Assembly: GCA_027575765.1 (NCBI GenBank)
Contig: JANBPT010000414.1
Span: 1 to 37,322, forward strand
Origin: Tieghemiomyces parasiticus
Lineage: Eukaryota; Kickxellomycota; Dimargaritomycetes; Dimargaritales; Dimargaritaceae
Reading direction: 5' to 3'
Length of the DNA: 37,322 nucleotides
Both the position numbers and the translations under genes were made by a program. The notes under the pieces were generated by a model. It saw only the letters and a program-made list of their open reading frames with translations, had not been told where the DNA came from and made no database searches. This document shows positions 31,673 to 37,322 of this stretch, piece after piece (position 1 is the stretch's first letter; every line of letters starts with the position of its first letter).

Positions 31673-33574
31673 ATGGTCAAGTACATTCTGGTCACCGGCG
31701 GCGTGATCTCCGGTATTGGTAAGGGCATTATCGCCTCGTCCACCGGTGTCCTGCTCAAGACACTTGGGCTGAACGTGACGGCCATCAAGATCGATCCCTA
31801 CCTCAACATCGATGCCGGTACCCTGAGCCCGCTCGACCACGGCGAGGTGTTTGTTTTGAAGGACGGCGGTGAGGTGGACTTGGACCTGGGTAACTACGAG
31901 CGCTTCCTGGACGTCACTCTGACCCGTGATAACAACATCACCACGGGCAAGGTCTACCAGAGCGTCATCGAGAAGGAGCGCCGCGGCGACTACCTGGGCA
32001 AGACGGTGCAGGTAGTACCGCACGTCACCGACGCTATCCAGAACTGGGTGGAGCGCGTGTCGAAGGTGCCCGTCCAAGAAGCCCGGCGTACCAACCCGGC
32101 CTACTTTAAGTCGGACGACACCAACGCCAGCCACGTGGACCCCGCCCGTGCGCCTGGCGTGGACCCGCGCGCCGAGGTGACCCCCGAAGCCGGCGGCCTG
32201 GCCTCGTCGGCCAGTGCAGAGAGCCTGACCGGGCTAAGCGAGGACGAGCCAGCGACCAATGCTGGAGAGCCCGACGTGTGTATCATTGAGCTGGGTGGCA
32301 CAGTGGGTGACATTGAGTCGGCACCTTTTGTCGAGGCTATGCGCCAGTTCCAGTTCCGCGTGGGCCACGAGAACTTTTGTCTGATCCACGTGTCGCTCAT
32401 TCCCGTGGTAGGCTCCGTGGGCGAGCAGAAGACCAAACCCACGCAGAGCAGCGTACGGGACCTGCGTGGTCTGGGCCTCAACCCCGATATCATCGCCTGC
32501 CGCAGCTCTAAGCCCCTCGATGAGGGTATTCAAGGCAAGATCTCCATGTTCTGCCACGTTCCGCCGGAGCAGGTGCTTGCCGTGCACGACTGCAAGTCCA
32601 TTTACCACGTCCCGCTCCTGTTGGAGCAACAGGGTCTCCTCGACGTGCTGCGTACCCGCCTCCGCCTAGATACCGTACGCATCCCGCCCCACCGCCTCAC
32701 CTTCGGCGCCCGCGTCTGGCACGATTGGAAGGAACTGACCCGCCGCCAGGAGACACCCATTGAAACCGTCAGCATCGCACTGGTCGGAAAGTACACCAAT
32801 CTGCAGGATTCGTACATATCGGTGGTCAAGGCCCTCGAGCACGCTTCGCTGGCCTGCAACCGCCACGTGCGCATCGCCTGGGTAGAGGCTACCGACCTGG
32901 AACCCGAAACAGAGGCGCGAGACCCCGTCAAGTTTGCCCAGTCCTGGGAGTCGGTCCGCGGAGCTAACGGCATCCTGGTTCCCGGCGGCTTTGGTACGCG
33001 CGGCAAGGAGGGCAAGATTGCTGCCGCCCAGTGGGCCCGTGAGCACCATGTGCCCTACCTGGGCATCTGCTTGGGTATGCAGCTCGCCGTGGTCGAATTT
33101 GCGCGCAACGTATGTGGCCTGGACGACGCCGACTCGGCTGAGTTTGTCGAGAACACCCCGACCCCGGCGGTGGTGTTCATGCCTGAGATTTCCAAGACCC
33201 ACCTGGGCGGCACCATGCGCCTGGGCGACCGTCCCACCCTGTTCCAAGCCGACAAGGCTACTCACTCTAAGCTGCGCGATCTCTACGGTGGCGCCGCCGT
33301 GACCGCCGTACACGAGCGCCATCGCCACCGCTACGAGGTCAATCCCGAACTGGTAGACCAGCTTGAGACCCGTGGCCTGGTCTTTATGGGCCGCGACGAG
33401 ACTGGCCAGCGCATGGAGATTATGGAACTAACTGATTCGGCCCACCCGTATTACGTCGGTGTTCAGTACCACCCGGAGTACCTCACTCGTCCACTGTATC
33501 CCTCCCCTCCCTTCCTGGGTCTCATCAAGGCCGCTGCTTCGCATCACCAGGTCAACGCTGCCACGCGCACCTAA
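31673..33574 (+). CDS. URA7: CTP synthase with an extra acidic/Ser-rich insert
   Basis: Converts UTP to CTP using ATP and ammonia released from glutamine; the rate-limiting step of CTP formation, in the cytosol, and a filament-forming enzyme. Single exon, 633 aa against about 580-590 in yeast and human. The synthase domain opens [16 protein letters not shown] with the nucleotide-binding loop, followed by [15 protein letters not shown] and [12 protein letters not shown]. At about residues 137-197, just before [18 protein letters not shown], there is an insert of some 55-60 residues rich in Asp, Glu, Ser, Ala and Pro, absent from the common form. The glutaminase domain has PGGFGTRG, the catalytic Cys at 466 (GICLGMQ) and His600/Glu602 (QYHPEYL). 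The insert stays in frame and has no GT-AG boundaries that look like a retained intron. The start is the first ATG, in a CACCATGG context. Confidence 0.96.
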   Translation: MVKYILVTGGVISGIGKGIIASSTGVLLKTLGLNVTAIKIDPYLNIDAGTLSPLDHGEVFVLKDGGEVDLDLGNYERFLDVTLTRDNNITTGKVYQSVIEKERRGDYLGKTVQVVPHVTDAIQNWVERVSKVPVQEARRTNPAYFKSDDTNASHVDPARAPGVDPRAEVTPEAGGLASSASAESLTGLSEDEPATNAGEPDVCIIELGGTVGDIESAPFVEAMRQFQFRVGHENFCLIHVSLIPVVGSVGEQKTKPTQSSVRDLRGLGLNPDIIACRSSKPLDEGIQGKISMFCHVPPEQVLAVHDCKSIYHVPLLLEQQGLLDVLRTRLRLDTVRIPPHRLTFGARVWHDWKELTRRQETPIETVSIALVGKYTNLQDSYISVVKALEHASLACNRHVRIAWVEATDLEPETEARDPVKFAQSWESVRGANGILVPGGFGTRGKEGKIAAAQWAREHHVPYLGICLGMQLAVVEFARNVCGLDDADSAEFVENTPTPAVVFMPEISKTHLGGTMRLGDRPTLFQADKATHSKLRDLYGGAAVTAVHERHRHRYEVNPELVDQLETRGLVFMGRDETGQRMEIMELTDSAHPYYVGVQYHPEYLTRPLYPSPPFLGLIKAAASHHQVNAATRT

Positions 33575-34568
33575 GGGCCCTATCCGCACAATACCTGAGA
33601 ATGTGTCCATGGCCTCACGGGCGGTCAATTTTTTTTTCTTGTGTACCTTTCATATATTCTGTTTCACCAGCGCCATCTCGCCTCATTTCTCCCTAAAATC
33701 TTCAAAATACAAACTGTAAAATGATTACATTGTGAGGTTGGTAGAGAGCTCTTATGCATGGCCTGTGAAATGATTCTTATCACTATTTAAAACAATATTA
33801 GAGGGTGGGGTGATGTCCAGTAAAGTACCAAAGGAAGGCCTACAAACTGGGTGGTAAGGCTGCTTTGATTCATAGTTGGAAGTCAGAGAAAATAAGCGAA
33901 GGTGGATGCAATGGCTTTTACCAAGTGAATTGGTAAGGAGCACCGGAATAGTTATAAAGTAGGGAACATCGCGGGAAGGAAAACAGAGGGTGACGACGAA
34001 TCTAATGCAGCCGTCCAATAAGAGACGGGCCACGGGCAAAGAAAGAGCGTATTACACAAAAATACACCATCTAGAAATAACCATTGGTGAGTATTGAATC
34101 CATACCGAAAATTGCGCAGCCCCCATCAATATACTGTGGTGCTAAGTCTTAAAAGGAAGGGGGCTTGAGCTTGTAGCGGCCTACAACCCCACAACGGCTA
34201 GGCGGTACACCACGGCTGTCTACGCCTAGCGGCAATTACAAATGGACGAAACAGTTTTATCGAAAGGTTTAATGTAGATAGTATGGGACCTCCGGTGCGT
34301 CCCAAACGTATATAAAAGAGATTAATAAGGATGTAGTTATAAATAGAGGGCCCAAGCTAGCCAGCAAGGGCTCACCAAGTAGCTTTTTCCTATATTTTGT
34401 CTGGGGCAATGGGAAGGATCTACTATCTCCCTACATACCAGCAGTACCTTTTCCCCCTTGTCTTACGCCTTTCCTCAAAAGAGTTTTACGCGTTGCTGAC
34501 ACCCAAAGGTATCGGCACATCTGCCAGATCTTTCTAAGAGAGAAAGCGTGTGTCAGCACCCCAATAAA
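33575..34568. other. AT-rich interval with hairpins, possible decayed third tandem unit
   Basis: No gene supported. Hairpin arms GCTAGGCG/CGCCTAGC are at 34197-34204 and 34223-34230, and TGGGAC/GTCCCA at 34284-34289 and 34299-34304. The latter is followed by TATATAAAA, the same hairpin-then-TATA order as in the tandem units to the right. The last 40 bases (AAGCG..GTCAG..TAAATG) resemble the junction between the two tandem units. Confidence 0.4.
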
Positions 34569-35046
34569 TGTAAAGCGGACCGGTATCGGAGAGCCGGTCC
34601 CGCTTTCAAAACAAACCTCCGGGACGAAGTGGAGTATTCAGAAATGAACAGTCGGAGCAGGGGTATCCAATTCTGTAACGCAAGGTGGTTTCAGACAGCT
34701 ATTGACGGAGTTATCACCACATGAAAACCTTCAAATGTATAATGATAAACGAGCTTAGGAGAATATCGATACTAGGTTTACCTAGAGAGTTAGTGCCATA
34801 GGATGGCACTATGGGATAAAAAATTCGAAAAAGCTGCCGAACCCTGTGTTGCATACTTGGGTCTGGCTTATATACTATGACTATAATAAAACATCTACTA
34901 TAATTGGTGGAGAGCCTGGCTAGGCCTCCGTCTCGTCCGGGCCTCTCCCAGAGGTCCCCCGGTTTCTTTCTTGGTTTTTCCTTTATCAGCGATAGAGGAG
35001 CGGCCTATTACAACTCCTTAAATTCAAGAAGCGTGCTCAGAAACAA
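34569..35046. repeat. Tandem hairpin-rich unit 1 (LTR-like or structured RNA)
   Basis: About 478 bp, clearly homologous to 35051-35527 (roughly three-quarters identical by eye). It starts TGTAAAGCGG. Hairpin I pairs 34572-34583 with 34594-34606. A TAGTGCCA/TGGCACTA hairpin lies near 34790-34812. Hairpin II pairs 34831-34843 with 34859-34869. TATATA and AATAAA follow at about 34870-34890. Hairpin III pairs 34909-34917 with 34922-34929. No coding frame. Many CpG are kept, unlike the repeat DNA further right. The strand of any transcript is unknown. Confidence 0.8.
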
Positions 35047-35050
35047 CTAA

Positions 35051-35527
35051 TGTAAAGCGGACTGGTATCTGGAGCCAGTCCCGCTTTCAAAAGAACCTCC
35101 GAGACGAAGTGGAGAGTTCAGGAAAGTACAGTCGGACCAAGGCTGTCCGAATCTGTAACGCAAAGTTCGATAGGTTAAGTATTGACGGAGAAAACCTCAA
35201 AACAAAATCTAGAAACGTTACCAACAAACGAGCTTGAGGAGATGTTGGTACTAGACTTTACTAACGAAATAGTGCCAACGGATGGCACTATGGGACAGGA
35301 ATCGGGAATAAGCTGCCGGGTCCCGTGTTAAATACTTGGGCCCGGCTTATATACTATGACTATAATAAATGATTGACGCTAATTGGTGGGGGGCCTGGCT
35401 GGCCCCCCGTCTCTTCCGGGCCTCTCCCCGAGGTCGCCCGGTCTCCTTTCTTTTGTTACTTTTCGATGGTTGTATAGGCGCGGCCTATTACAGCTCCTCA
35501 AAGGAACAAGCCGTGCTCGGCTTCACA
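35051..35527. repeat. Tandem hairpin-rich unit 2, ending 10 bp before tRNA-Arg
   Basis: Second copy, with the same order of hairpins. It begins TG and can be read as ending CA at 35527, with CTAA directly outside both ends (35047-35050 and 35528-35531), as a target-site duplication of an LTR element would give. Hairpin I pairs 35054-35065 with 35075-35087, II pairs 35310-35323 with 35338-35348, and III pairs 35388-35395 with 35401-35408. Each hairpin differs from unit 1 by at least one two-sided, pairing-preserving change. Confidence 0.8.
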
Positions 35528-35537
35528 CTAAAATATA

Positions 35538-35611
35538 GGTCCAATGGCCAAATTGGATAAGGCACCTGACTACGGATCAGGAGATTGCAGGTTCGAGTCC
35601 TGCTTGGATCG
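35538..35611 (+). tRNA. tRNA-Arg (anticodon ACG)
   Basis: A full cloverleaf can be drawn. The acceptor arm GGTCCAA pairs with TTGGATC, with one G-T pair and discriminator G. The D arm is GCC/GGC. The anticodon arm CCTGA/TCAGG holds loop CTACGGA, so the anticodon is ACG. The variable loop is AGATT. The T arm GCAGG/CCTGC holds loop TTCGAGT. There is no intron and no encoded CCA. A T5 run at 35615-35619 is a good polymerase III terminator. Internal A and B boxes are intact (GGTTCGAGTCC). It is immediately preceded by the tandem hairpin-rich units. Confidence 0.96.
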
Positions 35612-36564
35612 AGATTTTTCTACATTTTTTTTGCTTGCAAGAATAATTTTATCAGTTGCCTGTGGAGTGCCAATTATAATTTATTGACCAAATAATTACG
35701 GAGAGTGGGTACGCAGTATACTGGTTGTTGTGATATTAGGCCCAGGTCTAATATCAGCACAATACCAATTACTCTCAGGTGGCTACTTACCTCATTGTAA
35801 TGACCAAGCCTTAAGTTCTTTGATATGGAACTTTATTCTTGAGAAGGGAGAAGAAAGTAAGAGAAGTTAAAGCTGATGATGATCAAAAGGAGGGAAGGAA
35901 AGGGGGGTTTATATTTATAAAAAGGAGTGGAGGAAAATGGTAGAGGAAGGAGGGAGGATTTGGTAGTTGAGTAATTTTTGTGAGGACCAAATCTAAGGGA
36001 GAAGGAATGGGAAAGGGAAAGAGAAAAGGAGAGGGAAATGTGGCGAATATACCACAATGTGACTTTTAAATGTTTACCTGCTTTACCTACAGAAACCACT
36101 GTCTATTACTCTCAACTGAGGGGTTGCCAAATTATACTACCATCTTAGCCAGCAAGGACTTTGTGGTCACCCAAAAATAACCTCACCTCACCATACACAA
36201 GGCAGCAGCCACCAATGACCTCACATACCTTCACACTGCCACTCATGCACTCAGCATGAGCAACAGCCCATTCCATGACCCAACTTCTGCATCTTAGCAC
36301 AGTCACCCAGGCCATTCCTTCTGTGGTGATTGGGAACCACCACATTAGATTATCCCAAGGTAAAGTCCAAGTCTACTATTTCAGAACCATAAATTCTGTG
36401 ATAGTAGTATAGCCCTTTGGTTATGATATTAGACCTGGGCCTAATCTCAGCACAGCCATGCTTCTGGGTACTGTCTAGCTCATTGTATCCAGGCTGTATA
36501 TAGCACATGTTATGGTACTATTCCTGAGTGGAGTTGGTATTGATCATCTGAGCAAAACAAAAAA
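35612..36564. repeat. AT-rich CpG-free repeat DNA
   Basis: No gene seen. A third copy of the short TATTAG...CTAATA palindrome is at 35732-35755. The block 36326-36455 joins an inverted copy of 5273-5315 directly to a direct copy of 5394-5483. No CG occurs between 36046 and 36568. A purine-rich stretch spans 35840-36040. Confidence 0.65.
36366..36455. repeat. Dispersed repeat, copy 2
   Basis: Matches 5394-5483 in the same orientation with a few mismatches. Here it is fused at its left to the inverted module 36326-36368, whereas the two modules are about 80 bp apart at 5.3 kb. Confidence 0.75.
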
Positions 36565-36681
36565 GTTGCGGCACCGACTATTCCCAAGTGGTCACCCACC
36601 TTAGTACTAAATCGGCTGAATGGTCCTTAACTTCGCAGATCTAACGGGATACGGTGCACCACACCATCAGATGGCCGCAAC
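36565..36681 (-). rRNA. 5S ribosomal RNA
   Basis: On the minus strand the ends pair perfectly as helix I (GTTGCGGC with GCCGCAAC). In between come the expected landmarks: CACCGTATCCCGTTAGATC (loop B/C region), GCGAAGTTAAG, TTTAGTACTAAGGTGGGTGACC (loop E and the polymerase III internal control region) and TGGGAATAGTCGGTGC. Length is 117 nt, as usual. A run of six T follows the 3' end (plus-strand A run 36559-36564) and serves as terminator. It is a stand-alone copy, with no 18S, 5.8S or 28S sequence in the window, embedded in CpG-free repeat DNA while keeping its own CpGs. Confidence 0.95.
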
Positions 36682-37322
36682 TGACATTGATAGGCCGTAA
36701 CTATTTTTAACATTGCAGAAAACCCCAATCAAGACCTCTGATTGGTCAGTCCCATGTATATATCTACCTACTACACCAGTTGGCGGTTATGATTAGGCTG
36801 GCCCCCTGATTAACAACTCTTTTAGTTATAAACATGGTCATATGCACTATCCTAACCACCTTGAGACAATATTTTTTTTGTACCAACAATAGCTTTGCCT
36901 CTTTAAGGTTTATGAGATTACATTCATACCTTTAAAAAGGGACAGTATGTAGGACTTGGCTGGGGGAAGTTCAGGCAAGAACTTCTAAAGTGGAAGAGCC
37001 ATTTAGACATAGGGGATTCAATATACTCTTGAACCTTCTTCAAACCAGTCCTCTATCATCTATACCCAGTGGCCTAATCCAGGGTTAGGCAGTGTTTTCC
37101 TACAATGGAATCCCATTGTGTATGTTTATTGTAGTTATCTACTTGTCAGCTCTACTCTGTTTGATAACTCTATCCCTTTTGTGTCATTACCTATGATTGA
37201 TCTGATTATGAGAGGATCCAGCTTTTCTCTGCAAATAGTTACCTGTGCTCCTATCCATTTGCACCTTGGAGTTCCCCACCCTTGGCTCCACATCCTCAAA
37301 GTCCTAACTGCATTTGTAGGAG
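36682..37322. repeat. AT-rich CpG-free DNA to window end
   Basis: No gene recognised. One CG (36784-36785) and then none to 37322. A GCCTAA...TTAGGC palindrome lies at about 37072-37090. Probably continuous with the repeat DNA left of the 5S gene. Confidence 0.5.

Noticed and set aside
31649..33328. Several antisense frames of 120-220 codons opposite CTP synthase
   Set aside because: They are codon-bias shadows of a well-conserved gene, with no motifs of their own.
33752..34039. 95-codon minus-strand frame right of CTP synthase
   Set aside because: No motif and no promoter-like leader, and it lies in AT-rich repeat-bordering DNA. Likely chance.
34569..35527. Group I or group II intron, RNase P or SRP RNA as identity of the tandem units
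   Set aside because: I looked for group I P/Q/R/S core elements, a group II domain V with AGC triad and tetraloop, RNase P conserved regions and the SRP domain IV loop. None fits.
1..37322. CRISPR array, operon or bacterial-type regulation
   Set aside because: No regularly spaced direct repeats. The genes are eukaryotic, with introns, TATA boxes and poly(A) signals.

Overview
The window looks like nuclear DNA of a GC-rich fungus outside the Ascomycota and Basidiomycota (inference). Introns are short and mostly of the GTAAGT/GTAGGT...AG kind, and UTRs are pyrimidine-rich. The gene set mixes ordinary fungal genes (a PAK/STE20 kinase, a fungal-type complex I ESSS subunit, a SNF2/STH1 remodeller, CTP synthase) with genes typical of animals and early-diverging fungi (CARM1-type arginine methyltransferase, UHRF1-type PHD-SRA-RING protein, a multi-exon SSX2IP/ADIP/Msd1 protein). 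A Zoopagomycota-like source (for example Kickxellomycotina) is my best guess, not a proof.

Layout. 1-1741: 3' part of a CARM1-like gene, four exons, cut by the window edge. 2773-3585: DJ-1 family gene, two exons. 4203-5945: dead mariner transposase and an AT-richer, almost CpG-free repeat block. 6002-8161 (-): UHRF1-like gene. 8653-8925 (-): small two-exon gene, perhaps ubiquitin-like; a weaker ORF follows at 9267-9554 (-). 10755-15122: SNF2/STH1 ATPase. 16320-16835: unrecognised 171-aa gene with a TATA box and a poly(A) signal. 16836-21384: 4.5 kb without a gene I can support. 21385-23829: PAK/STE20 kinase, two exons. 24638-25182 (-): complex I ESSS/NDUFB11 subunit, two exons. 26278-26847: ribosomal protein L9 (uL6). 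27751-30613: SSX2IP-like coiled-coil protein, seven exons. 31673-33574: CTP synthase with an extra acidic/Ser-rich insert. 34569-35527: two tandem ~478-bp hairpin-rich units, ending 10 bp before a tRNA-Arg(ACG) gene (35538-35611). 35612-37322: CpG-free repeat DNA with a 5S rRNA gene embedded on the minus strand (36565-36681).

The genes are housekeeping and chromatin genes with no operon logic. Two themes stand out. First, three nuclear regulators (CARM1-like, UHRF1-like, SNF2-like) sit in the first 15 kb. The UHRF1-like protein keeps the SRA parts used to read hemimethylated CpG, and the repeat DNA beside it and at the right end is stripped of CpG as expected for methylated DNA. Both missing catalytic Asp codons of the mariner are the change a CpG-to-CpA mutation would give. 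Second, the tandem units before the tRNA carry three hairpins, each with a compensatory base-pair change between copies, yet their ends and position also fit solo LTRs of a tRNA-targeting retroelement. These two readings make different, testable predictions.
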